This document shows, piece after piece, positions 9,321 to 19,453 of a stretch of 64,000 bases of DNA. Source of the stretch: Siphonodentalium dalli (taxonomy: Eukaryota > Mollusca > Scaphopoda > Gadilida > Siphonodentaliidae); assembly GCA_032622095.1 (NCBI GenBank), contig CP136064.1, positions 140,633,954 through 140,697,953 of the forward strand. The letters run 5' to 3'. The notes beneath the pieces were generated by a model that saw only the letters and a program-made list of their open reading frames with translations, made no database searches and had not been told where the DNA came from. The number at the start of each line of letters is the position of its first letter. Position 1 is the first letter of the stretch. Made by a program: the position numbers and the translations under genes.

Positions 9321-9605
9321 CAACGTGCTTAGAAGTTAATTAACAGACAAAGGTGCGTCTGCCTTCAGCATTGTTAGTTTAAACGGCCATATACAAGTAT
9401 GAATTGTCTTACACGAATACATTATGGATTTACTAGAATGTTGTAGAAAACAAAAATAAATGATTTTAACTGCCTATATTCTATGCGTGGAGAACGGTAA
9501 ATAGATAGATGCTATGATACCCAATGTGTGTACCGTGTGAAATTAACATTATATATATATTCTTTATTTCCTACATTCATTATGGATTTTACTAGAAAAA
9601 AAAAT

Positions 9606-9654
9606 GTTCTAGAATTTTCCAGAAACAAAAAATTGTTCCAGATTGTTCCAGAAA
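9606..9654. promoter_or_regulatory. Cluster of heat-shock-element-like motifs
   Basis: Bases 9606-9625 read gttctagaattttccagaaa, four perfectly alternating nTTCn/nGAAn pentamers, the consensus binding site of HSF. A second four-pentamer block at 9635-9654 has one imperfect unit (GAT for GAA). A further ttcc follows at about 9664. The whole is embedded in A-rich sequence. No heat-shock gene is visible downstream, so function is uncertain and a chance or transposon-derived origin is possible. Confidence 0.4.
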
Positions 9655-9714
9655 AAAAAAATGTTCCACAAATTACGTGGGAAGGAAGGAGGAGCGATAT
9701 ATAATAATTAATAA

Positions 9715-9806
9715 GGGGGCGTTGCCATACTATGGGGCCATAGACATATACACATACAAAGCATAGGAAAGGGGGCGTTGCCATACTATGGAGCCATAGA
9801 CCTATA
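9715..9806. repeat. Two-copy direct repeat with 56-bp period
   Basis: The string gggggcgttgccatactatg occurs at 9715 and 9771, and the following gccatagac stretch is also shared. It is G-rich against an AT-rich background. No function assigned. Confidence 0.8.
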
Positions 9807-9810
9807 GGAA

Positions 9811-10240
9811 AAGGGGTCCCATACCATCTACCCCCACAGTCACAAGCATGCTGCTGCGCCATGGATATTGGTCTGGAAATTAGAGAAATGTTAGAGGCAA
9901 TATCTCACTCTGACCCATGTCTAACTGTGGCCCACATTCCTCTATATCTGGTGCTGCAACATATTCTCGTGCAAATAGGTTTATTTGTACCTAAATATTC
10001 ACATATGTTCATATATTTTTTTATTCATTTAAATTTGTTTAAATCAAAATTTAGAAAAATAACGCCATTATACACTCTGCCAGGGCACCCTGAGTCACCA
10101 CACCAAATTTCGTTGAAATCTGGGCACCAAAATTAACAAAGACATGTTGGTCTCAACTTTACTCCAGTCTTATATATATGTATATATAAACAGTCCCATG
10201 AAACATGTATACACTTATTGATGGACGTGTCATGGGCTCT
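9811..10240. other. Unassigned sequence, no supportable gene
   Basis: A 91-codon plus-strand ORF (9861-10136) begins MDIGLEIREM and becomes hydrophobic and AT-driven, with no recognisable domain. The stretch 10080-10160 (caccaaatttcgttgaaatc) has the look of decayed transposon sequence, and an AT dinucleotide run follows at about 10170-10190. I treat the ORF as chance or as a fragment. Confidence 0.3.
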
Positions 10241-10244
10241 TCAT

Positions 10245-10760
10245 ACAGGATCGCGTTCATTATTTCGAAGGTTCCATATTCGCTATTCCAAAGGTTCTTA
10301 TTCAGACATCGAAGGTTCGCTATTCTGAAGGTTTGCTATTCTGGGCGTATTTAACCAGAAAAGATGGACAACTCTAATACCAAGTAGTTATTATTACCAC
10401 GATTTTACAGTTATCCATCTTTATCTGGAAGACCGCCCATTTGACCTCGTCCTTCTGGCACGATCAGGCCCAGAAACAATAAAAATAGCAAACTGCAAAG
10501 ATCGATATCTAATTACTCTCAGCTTTGATGGGTGGGTTCCTCGACACTAATCAAATATTTTTTCCCCACCGAAACCAAGGAAGGAGTAATTTAGCAGCGT
10601 CTTATCGGATTGAGTACCTTTAAGTTATTTCCTTCATAAAAAGAGTCTTATGATAAAGAAACCTCTCAAAAATGAATATCGAGGAATATAGAGAACCTTG
10701 GGAATGGCGAAACTTCGGTATAATGAACCTTGGGATTAGCGAACCTTTGGACACAGAGTG
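10245..10760. repeat. Minisatellite of cgctattc/aaggttc type in inverted orientation, MITE-like
   Basis: Left side (about 10255-10345) carries several copies of a unit like cgaaggttcgctattc. Right side (about 10690-10760) carries the reverse complement type (gaaccttgggattagcgaac). Between them, 10362-10374 (aaagatggacaac type) and about 10410-10425 (gttatccatcttt) form an imperfect inverted repeat. The layout suggests a decayed foldback or MITE-like element. No coding potential. Confidence 0.5.
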
Positions 10761-10780
10761 ACATGTCGCCGTCCTACGGT

Positions 10781-10924
10781 CCATACGTACTGGCGTGATC
10801 GTTACATCGTATATATCCCAAGTTGGCCAGAAATACAGGCACTCCTATGAAACATACATTTTTCATTTTATAGATGGACGTACATGTACGTGTTTTTGGG
10901 TTGTCCATACGTACTGACGTAATC
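10781..10924. repeat. Direct repeats around ccatacgtact
   Basis: A near-identical 20-mer (ccatacgtactggcgtgatc) occurs at 10781-10800 and, with two changes, at 10905-10924, period 124 bp. The block cctatgaaacat followed by gatggacgt at 10844-10880 has a relative at 10195-10228, on the other side of the inverted minisatellite, so these may be element flanks or long repeats. 10925-11100 shows nothing further. Confidence 0.55.
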
Positions 10925-11127
10925 ATATTAGTTCGTGTAATTTGTAAACCTACTATTTTGATTGAAATTGTGGGTTTTATAAACAGAAAAACTTGATTCG
11001 GTTTCTTTCTGGTATTGATCGATAAAACTTGTAGCTTCTTCGTATGAAGAGGTTACGCTTCTTCTGTCGTCGATTATTTTCATATTTATTTATTTGAAGA
11101 CGGACGTAAACAAACTTAGTTGCCATG

Positions 11128-11329
11128 TGACGTCATCATTTGTGGTCGATATCATTATTGGGCGAACACCTCCTGGACTAGACGCTGGCTCTATGAGGCT
11201 ACGTCGTTACACTATGCACGCCGTCATGAGAGACCAGAACAATCCATCCGCCATTATTACGTCACAGTACATTCTATATATAACCGGGCATTATTTTGCC
11301 GGGTTAAATATAGGACGTGCTGTGACGTA
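11128..11329 (+). promoter_or_regulatory. CRE/TATA promoter region of the coiled-coil ORF
   Basis: TGACGTCA (perfect CRE) is at 11128-11135, TTACGTCA at 11257-11264, TATATATAA at 11275-11283 and TGACGTA at 11323-11329. The TATA lies about 60 bp upstream of the ATG at 11345, compatible with a start near 11310. A CRE-plus-TATA layout also precedes the ATPase gene at 2642-2690. Motif-based only. Confidence 0.45.
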
Positions 11330-11344
11330 TAATTGAGAACAGCT

Positions 11345-12295
11345 ATGTCGGGAAAGCCCTTGCTAATTACAGGTGAAGTAAACAATGGATGCGGAAGAGT
11401 CTATAGACTGCAATCAATCTCCCGGGTAGAAAGCGACAAACTCGACGGAATAGCTAGGATCAGATCGAACATTAAAACAGTCGAAGATGATATGTCTACG
11501 GTACTTGAGAAGGTTGAAAGCTATATAAAAGCCGAGAGGAAACAAGATGCTCAAATCGCTACATTGAAAGATGTAATTTCAAAACAGCCTGGAAAATGTT
11601 CGAATAACACTCAAAATAGTAACATTGACAAAAACGTGTTGGAAACAATGAAACAAAATACAGACAGAATGCAGCAAGAGTTCTGACGCCACACTAACGA
11701 GACGTGCAGCAAATTGCAGACCATGATTGAAAGTGTTTCGAAATCACTAATTGTGTCAACAAATGCCCAAAAAGAGCTGATTAATAGTGTTAAAGTGCTT
11801 TGTACTTCTATTCAACAGAAACCTCAACCAAATTCGTTTATGTATAAGGAGGATAATCAGAAATCCACAAGTGCGCACATTAACCATCGATCAGCAGACG
11901 CCTCTATAAACAGCATCCCTGTCGATGATTCCGACCGCAGAAGCGAAACTCGTGAAACGAACGAAACATATTCCAGAACAATTACCAAGGATCGTGTTCT
12001 TAGACAGAGACTCGACGAACCACTGAAAACAGCTAAAGTTTTTGTTAGTAACTTTGTCGATGAAGTGACAATCTATGACTTGAAGGACGTTTTGACACAA
12101 AATGACATTTCATTCACCAAAATTCTGTTAATGTCAAATAACTCGGCTAGAAACAATGTCTGTGAATCACAAGTTGACCAAGTTACAAGCAGGTATTTTT
12201 GGGCACCTCGGATTTATTGTCGGAAATGGATACCTTACAACGAGCATACAACAAAGCGTGAAGAAGAACGCCGTTATTATACTTCCATGGTGTAA
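11345..12295 (+). pseudogene. Coiled-coil ORF of transposon-like type, one in-frame TGA, 3' end in satellite
   Basis: One frame is open from ATG 11345 to TAA 12293-12295 except for a single TGA at 11684-11686. The first part (113 codons) opens MSGKPLLITGEV and is then a charged helical stretch (DKLDGIARIRSNIKTVEDDM and onward) suggestive of coiled coil. The second part has a Ser/Thr/Arg-rich linker and then a segment VFVSNFVDEVTIYDLKDVL resembling the first strand and helix of an RRM-like fold, ending near WIPYNEH. A single base change would explain the stop. The last codons, including the stop, derive from satellite sequence that begins at about 12274, so the native C-terminus is missing or replaced. 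Such intronless ORFs occur as dispersed families in mollusc genomes, perhaps as ORF1-like proteins of retroelements; family not identified. Expression of an intact protein is unlikely. Confidence 0.6.
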
Positions 12296-12442
12296 CCAAG
12301 GAAGTATATTGTTTTTGTACTGGTGCCGTTTTCCGTTTATTTGGAAATACTCAGAAACTAAGGGCAAAGAGTTCTAACCTATCGACGTATAATGAATATT
12401 GTCCGCGTTTGCCCTGTGGAGTTATCTCCCTTTATTTTTATT
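12274..12442 (+). repeat. Truncated border unit of the satellite, 169 bp
   Basis: First copy of the hairpin-starting segment; the same segment restarts at 12443. Relative to the canonical monomer, the part after gaaactaagggca is joined directly to the agttctaacc part, a loss of roughly 270 bp. It terminates the frame of the upstream ORF. Confidence 0.85.
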
Positions 12443-13643
12443 TTATTATACTTCCATGGTGTAACCAAGGAAGTATATTGTTTTTGTACTGGTGCCGTTT
12501 TCCGTTTATTTGGAAATACTCAGAAACTAAGGGCAAAGAGTTCTAACCTATCGACGTATAATGAATATTGTCCGCGTTTGCCCTGTGGAGTTATCTCCCT
12601 TTATTTGAAAAAATGTCATTTTATTATCTCGGAAATTATAAGAAGCAGAGCATCGAAAATTAGACCGTATGCACATCTCGATATGCACTACTGCCCACGG
12701 GCATAAAAACTTGTGTCCGCGCTTTCCCTGAAGAGTTACCGCCCATCAATAGGCATACAGCGAATTCATTGTACTCAGCTGTATTCTCCTATCATTCCAT
12801 ATAATTGAATTTAGTCTTCACGGTCGTCTTTGCCATTTACTGTTCAGTGGAAAAACGAAAACTGGACAGGGTCGTTCTCATATTTTTACAATAGTATGGG
12901 GGTGCCAAATTAAAAAAAAAAAATTCGTTACAAATCTCGTCTATTTCTGTGTATGGCTTGACTGTGTAAATCTGATCAAATACCGCGAAAAAAAATTTAA
13001 ATCTGAGTAGAAATACCAGAGTTGTGGGCCCTCAAAATTTTTTTTTGGGGGACAATCGGGTTGTCGCCCTATCTCCTTTAAAACGGACAATCATTGCAAA
13101 TAGTGACACACTTCTAAGTATCCAGACTAACTAGTGCTCGGTGTGAGCCAAATTTTGCCAGTGTCGGTTCAGTATTGTGGTTCTGGGGAGGGGTGGTTTA
13201 TGGTTCAATATTTTATTTAGTCTCCGAATCAGATGAAACTTGGAATATAACATCTACCCTTCAAACTTATCACGACGCTGAAAACAGATCTCAGATCCGT
13301 TGGAAAATGGCGGAGATTTGGACCCTCAAATAACCGAAATGTTTTTCGTCTCCGATTCAGATGAAATGCATTCCATACAATATATGTGAGCAGCAGATCA
13401 CAAAACTGAAAACAATTTTTAAATCCATTGGAAAATAACGGAGTTACGGGTCTTCAAAATTCGCATTTTGAGCCTGGGTTGACAATTTCCCAATCCCGTC
13501 ACCCAATTTCGAGGCAGGGTGGGGTCACTTGCAATCACTTGAGATCAACATAAACATGGTAAGGACGTGATATAATCATCCTATTTCCTATTTTCCGTCC
13601 CTAAACTACGATGTTTTCAGCTCAAGATTCGCCCTATTATTAT
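12443..13643 (+). repeat. Diverged first monomer, about 1.2 kb
   Basis: Shares the internal deletion of the border unit, then follows the canonical monomer with clear divergence. The stretch 12742-12880 matches only partly, and about 30 bp are missing at 13331 (gaccctcaaa joined to taaccgaaat). Divergence at an array edge is the expected pattern when homogenisation acts on the interior. Confidence 0.85.
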
Positions 13644-13854
13644 ACTTCCATGGTGTAACCAAGGAAGTATATTGTTTTTCTACTGGTGCCGTTTTCCGTT
13701 TATTTGGAAATACTCAGAAACTAAGGGCAGTAGGAACGCGAAATCTCTAGCGATTGTAGGCATCCACGGTCTACTAAGTACAATGGTATCGGAAACTCGG
13801 CCGAATGGATTTTGACGGAGTTATGGCCCTTTTTCGATTATTTTTCATTATTAT
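13644..13854 (+). repeat. 211-bp partial unit
   Basis: Contains the start module (acttccatgg to gagttatggccctt) in a diverged form and then restarts at 13855. In the canonical monomer the equivalent module is followed by a diverged restart (attatacttgac, acttga at 14075), so this unit preserves the submodule periodicity as a separate copy. Confidence 0.8.
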
Positions 13855-13883
13855 ACTTCCATGGTGTAACCAAGGAAGTATAT
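13853..13883. repeat. Near-perfect hairpin at monomer start
   Basis: The arm tatacttccatggt pairs with accaaggaagtata, 13 of 14 positions matching around a 3-base loop. It carries ggaagt on both strands, an ETS-like core. It is present in every monomer, including the border units at 12278 and 12448 and the partial one at 13642. Confidence 0.9.
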
Positions 13884-15289
13884 TGTTTTTCTACTGAGGT
13901 CGTTTTCCGTTTATTTCGAAATACTCAGAAACTGATTGCAGTAGGAACGCGAAATCTCTAGCGAATGTAGGCATCGAAGGTTTACTAAATATAATGGTAT
14001 CAGGATTTCCGCCCAATGTTTCTTGGCGGAGTTATGGCCCTTTTGCGATTATTTTTCATTGTTATTATTATTATACTTGACACTTTTGTAATCACTATTA
14101 CTCGAAAAGTACAAGAAGTAGGACACCAAAACTTGGTAAGTAGGTTGGGGTACATGAGTTCTAACCATATGGCCCATAACGATTTTGTCCGCGCTTTCAC
14201 CGAGGAGTTATCTCCCTTTATTTGAAAAAATGTCATTTTATTATCTCGGAAATTATAAGAAGCAGAGCATCGAAAATTAGACCGTATGCACATCTCGATA
14301 TGCACTACTGCCCACGGGCATAACAACTTGTGTCCGCGCTTTCCCTGAAGAGTTACCGCCCATAGTTGGCAAACCTCTATTTTATTGTACTCTGTTGTCC
14401 TCCCGTATTATTCCAGATAACTGCATTTGGTTTTTGTAGTCGTATTGACCGTTGTCAGCTTAGTCCAAGGAAGAAAATTTGACAGGGTTGGACATATATT
14501 TTTACAATAGGATGGGGGTGCCAAATTAAAAAAAAAAAATTCGTTTCGAATCTCGTCTATTTCTGTGTATGGCTTGACTGTGTAAAGCTGATCAAATACC
14601 GCGAAAAAAAATTGAAATCTGAGTAGAAATACCAGAGTTGTGGGCCCTCAAATTTTTTTTTGGGGGGACAATCGGGTTGTCGCCCTATCTCCTTTAAAAC
14701 GGACAATCATTGCAAATAGTGACACACTTCTAAGTATCCAGACTATCTAGTGCTCGGTGTGAGCCAAATGTTTCCAGTGTCGGTTCAGTATTGTGGTTCT
14801 GGGGAGGGGTGGTTTATGGTTCAATATTTTATTTAGTCTCCGAATCAGATGAAACTTGGACTATAACATCTACCCTACAAACTTATCACGACGCTGAAAA
14901 CAGATCTCAGATCCGTTGGAAAATGGCGGAGATTTGGACCCTCAAAGTTTGAACTTGGGCCCATATGCTTTCCAATAACCGAAATGTTTTTCGTCTCCGA
15001 TTCAGATGAAATGCATTCCATACAATATATGTGAGCAGCAGATCACAAAACTGAAAACAATTTTTAAATCCATTGGAAAATAACGGAGTTACGGGTCTTC
15101 AAAATTCGCATTTTGAGCCTGGGTTGACAATTTCCCAATCCCGTCACCCAATTTCGAGGCTGGGGTGGGGTCACTTGCAATCACTTGAGATCAACATAAA
15201 CATGGTAAGGACGTGATATAATCATCATACTTCCTATATTCCGTCCCTAAACTACGATGTTTTCAGCTCAAGATTCGCCCTATTATTAT
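13855..15289 (+). repeat. First canonical satellite monomer (1435 bp) with module map
   Basis: Landmarks: hairpin at 13853-13883; module A ending cggagttatggccctttt (14027-14044); module B starting attatacttga (acttga 14075) and ending gaggagttatctccct (14202-14217); module C with gtccgcgctttccctgaag (from 14332), a relative of the end of module B; A-tract 14527-14539; three relatives of about 150 bp ending in gtgggccctcaaa (14640-14652), tttggaccctcaaa (14932-14945) and tacgggtcttcaaaa (15090-15104); T/G tract about 14651-14667. The pair gtctccgaatcagatgaaac (14837) and gtctccgattcagatgaaat (14992) shows a 155-bp internal tandem period. No gene supported. Confidence 0.9.
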
Positions 15290-18019
15290 ACTTCCATGGT
15301 GTAACCAAGGAACGCGAAATCTCTAGCGAATGTAGGCATCGAAGGTTTACTAAATATAATGGTATCAGGATTTCCGCCCAATGTTTCTTGGCGGAGTTAT
15401 GGCCCTTTTGCGATTATTTTTCATTGTTATTATTATTATACTTGACACTTTTGTAATCACTATTACTCGAAAAGTACAAGAAGTAGGACACCAAAACTTG
15501 GTAAGTAGGTTGGGGTACATGAGTTCTAACCATATGGCCCATAACGATTTTGTCCGCGCTTTCACCGAGGAGTTATCTCCCTTTATTTGAAAAAATGTCA
15601 TTTTATTATCTCGGAAATTATAAGAAGCAGAGCATCGAAAATTAGACCGTATGCACATCTCGATATGCACTACTGCCCACGGGCATAAAAACTTGTGTCC
15701 GCGCTTTCCCTGAAGAGTTACCGCCCATAGTTGGCAAACCTCTATTTTATTGTACTCTGTTGTCCTCCCGTATTATTCCAGATAACTGCATTTGGTTTTT
15801 GTAGTCGTATTGACCGTTGTCAGCTTAGTCCAAGGAAGAAAATTTGACAGGGTTGGACATATATTTTTACAATAGGATGGGGGTGCCAAATTAAAAAAAA
15901 AAAATTCGTTACCAATCTCGTCTATTTCTGTGTATGGCTTGACTGTGTAAAGCTGATCAAATACCGCGAAAAAAAATTGAAATCTGAGTAGAAATACCAG
16001 AGTTGTGGGCCCTCAAATTTTTTTTGGGGGGGACAATCGGGTTGTCGCCCTATCTCCTTTAAAACGGACAATCATTGCAAATAGTGACACACTTCTAAGT
16101 ATCCAGACTATCTAGTGCTCGGTGTGAGCCAAATGTTTCCAGTGTCGGTTCAGTATTGTGGTTCTGGGGAGGGGTGGTTTATGGTTCAATATTTTATTTA
16201 GTCTCCGAATCAGATGAAACTTGGAATATAACATCTACCCTACAAACTTATCACGACGCTGAAAACAGATCTCAGATCCGTTGGAAAATGGCGGAGATTT
16301 GGACCCTCAAAGTTTGAACTTGGGCCCATATGCTTTCCAATAACCGAAATGTTTTTCGTCTCCGATTCAGATGAAATGCATTCCATACAATATATGTGAG
16401 CAGCAGATCACAAAACTGAAAACAATTTTTAAATCCATTGGAAAATAACGGAGTTACGGGTCTTCAAAATTCGCATTTTGAGCCTGGGTTGACAATTTCC
16501 CAATCCCGTCACCCAATTTCGAGGCTGGGGTGGGGTCACTTGCAATCACTTGAGATCAACATAAACATGGTAAGGACGTGATATAATCATCCTACTTCCT
16601 ATTTTCCGTCCCTAAACTACGATGTTTTCAGCTCAAGATTCGCCCTATTATTATACTTCCATGGTGTAACCAAGGAACGCGAAATCTCTAGCGAATGTAG
16701 GCATCGAAGGTTTACTAAATATAATGGTATCAGGATTTCCGCCCAATGTTTCTTGGCGGAGTTATGGCCCTTTTGCGATTATTTTTCATTGTTATTATTA
16801 TTATACTTGACACTTTTGTAATCACTATTACTCGAAAAGTACAAGAAGTAGGACACCAAAACTTGGTAAGTAGGTTCGGGTACATGAGTTCTAACCATAT
16901 GGCCCATAACGATTTTGTCCGCGCTTTCACCGAGGAGTTATCTCCCTTTATTTGAAAAAATGTCATTTTATTATCTCGGAAATTATAAGAAGCAGAGCAT
17001 CGAAAATTAGACCGTATGCACATCTCGATATGCACTACTGCCCACGGGCATAAAAACTTGTGTCCGCGCTTTCCCTGAAGAGTTACCGCCCATAGTTGGC
17101 AAACCTCTATTTTATTGTACTCTGTTGTCCTCCCGTATTATTCCAGATAACTGCATTTGGTTTTTGTAGTCGTATTGACCGTTGTCAGCTTAGTCCAAGG
17201 AAGAAAATTTGACAGGGTTGGACATATATTTTTACAATAGGATGGGGGTGCCAAATTAAAAAAAAAAAATTCGTTACCAATCTCGTCTATTTCTGTGTAT
17301 GGCTTGACTGTGTAAAGCTGATCAAATACCGCGAAAAAAAATTGAAATCTGAGTAGAAATACCAGAGTTGTGGGCCCTCAAATTTTTTTTTGGGGGACCA
17401 ATCGGGTTGTCGCCCTATCTCCTTTTAAAACGGACAATCATTGCAAATAGTGACACACTTCTAAGTATCCAGACTATCTAGTGCTCGGTGTGAGCCAAAT
17501 GTTTCCAGTGTCGGTTCAGTATTGTGGTTCTGGGGAGGGGTGGTTATGGTTCAATATTTTATTTAGTCTCCGAATCAGATGAAACTTGAATATAACATCT
17601 ACCCTACAAACTTATCACGACGCTGAAAACAGATCTCAGATCCGTTGGGAAAATGGCGGAGATTTGGACCCTCAAAGTTTGAACTTGGGCCCATATGCTT
17701 TCCAATAACCGAAATGTTTTTCGTCTCCGATTCAGATGAAATGCATTCCATACAATATATGTGAGCAGCAGATCACAAAACTGAAAACAATTTTTAAATC
17801 CATTGGAAAATAACGGAGTTACGGGTCTTCAAAATTCGCATTTTGAGCCTGGGTTGACAATTTCCCAATCCCGTCACCCAATTTCGAGGCTGGGGTGGGG
17901 TCACTTGCAATCACTTGAGATCAACATAAACATGGTAAGGACGTGATATAATCATCCTACTTCCTATTTTCCGTCCCTAAACTACGATGTTTTCAGCTCA
18001 AGATTCGCCCTATTATTAT
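15290..18019 (+). repeat. Two adjacent monomers with the 70-bp deletion
   Basis: Both are 1365 bp. After aaccaagga the sequence jumps to acgcgaaatc, removing the segment that follows the hairpin (agtatattg to gcagtagga). The deleted stretch ends in agga, as does the preceding sequence, so a microhomology-mediated event is likely. The right half of the hairpin is lost here. Confidence 0.9.
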
Positions 18020-19453
18020 ACTTCCATGGTGTAACCAAGGAAGTATATTGTTTTTCTACTGAGGTCGTTTTCCGTTTATTTCGAAATACTCAGAAACTGA
18101 TTCCAGTAGGAACGCGAAATCTCTAGCGAATGTAGGCATCGAAGGTTTACTAAATATAATGGTATCAGGATTTCCGCCCAATGTTTCTTGGCGGAGTTAT
18201 GGCCCTTTTGCGATTATTTTTCATTGTTATTATTATTATACTTGACACTTTTGTAATCACTATTACTCGAAAAGTACAAGAAGTAGGACACCAAAACTTG
18301 GTAAGTAGGTTGGGGTACATGAGTTCTAACCATATGGCCCATAACGATTTTGTCCGCGCTTTCACCGAGGAGTTATCTCCCTTTATTTGAAAAAATGTCA
18401 TTTTATTATCTCGGAAATTATAAGAAGCAGAGCATCGAAAATTAGACCGTATGCACATCTCGATATGCACTACTGCCCACGGGCATAAAAACTTGTGTCC
18501 GCGCTTTCCCTGAAGAGTTACCGCCCATAGTTGGCAAACCTCTATTTTATTGTACTCTGTTGTCATCCCGTATTATTCCAGATAACTGCATTTGGTTTTT
18601 GTAGTCGTATTGACCGTTGTCAGCTTAGTCCAAGGAAGAAAATTTGACAGGGTTGGACATATATTTTTACAATAGGATGGGGGTGCCAAATTAAAAAAAA
18701 AAAATTCGTTACGAATCTCGTCTATTTCTGTGTATGGCTTGACTGTGTAAAGCTGATCAAATACCGCGAAAAAAAATTGAAATCTGAGTAGAAATACCAG
18801 AGTTGTGGGCCCTCAAATTTTTTTTTGGGGGGACAATCGGGTTGTCGCCCTATCTCCTTTAAAACGGACAATCATTGCAAATAGTGACACACTTCTAAGT
18901 ATCCAGACTATCTAGTGCTCGGTGTGAGCCAAATGTTTCCAGTGTCGGTTCAGTATTGTGGTTCTGGGGAGGGGTGGTTTATGGTTCAATATTTTATTTA
19001 GTCTCCGAATCAGATGAAACTTGGAATATAACATCTACCCTACAAACTTATCACGACGCTGAAAACAGATCTCAGATCCGTTGGAAAATGGCGGAGATTT
19101 GGACCCTCAAAGTTTGAACTGGGCCCATATGCTTTCCAATAACCGAAATGTTTTTCGTCTCCGATTCAGATGAAATGCATTCCATACAATATATGTGAGC
19201 AGCAGATCACAAAACTGAAAACAATTTTTAAATCCATTGGAAAATAACGGAGTTACGGGTCTTCAAAATTCGCATTTTGAGCCTGGGTTGACAATTTCCC
19301 AATCCCGTCACCCAATTTCGAGGCTGGGGTGGGGTCACTTGCAATCACTTGAGATCAACATAAACATGGTAAGGACGTGATATAATCATCCTACTTCCTA
19401 TTTTCCGTCCCTAAACTACGATGTTTTCAGCTCAAGATTCGCCCTATTATTAT

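Noticed and set aside
9512-9862. Minus-strand ORF of 116 codons
   Set aside because: Driven by T- and A-rich runs including the HSE cluster and direct repeats; no recognisable protein features.
9861-10136. Plus-strand ORF of 91 codons
   Set aside because: No domain, AT-driven hydrophobic middle, no promoter or conserved partner.
13855-15289. CENP-B box in the satellite monomer
   Set aside because: I looked for TTCG followed at the right spacing by A and CGGG. Candidates near 13917, 14539 and 15160 fail at essential positions.
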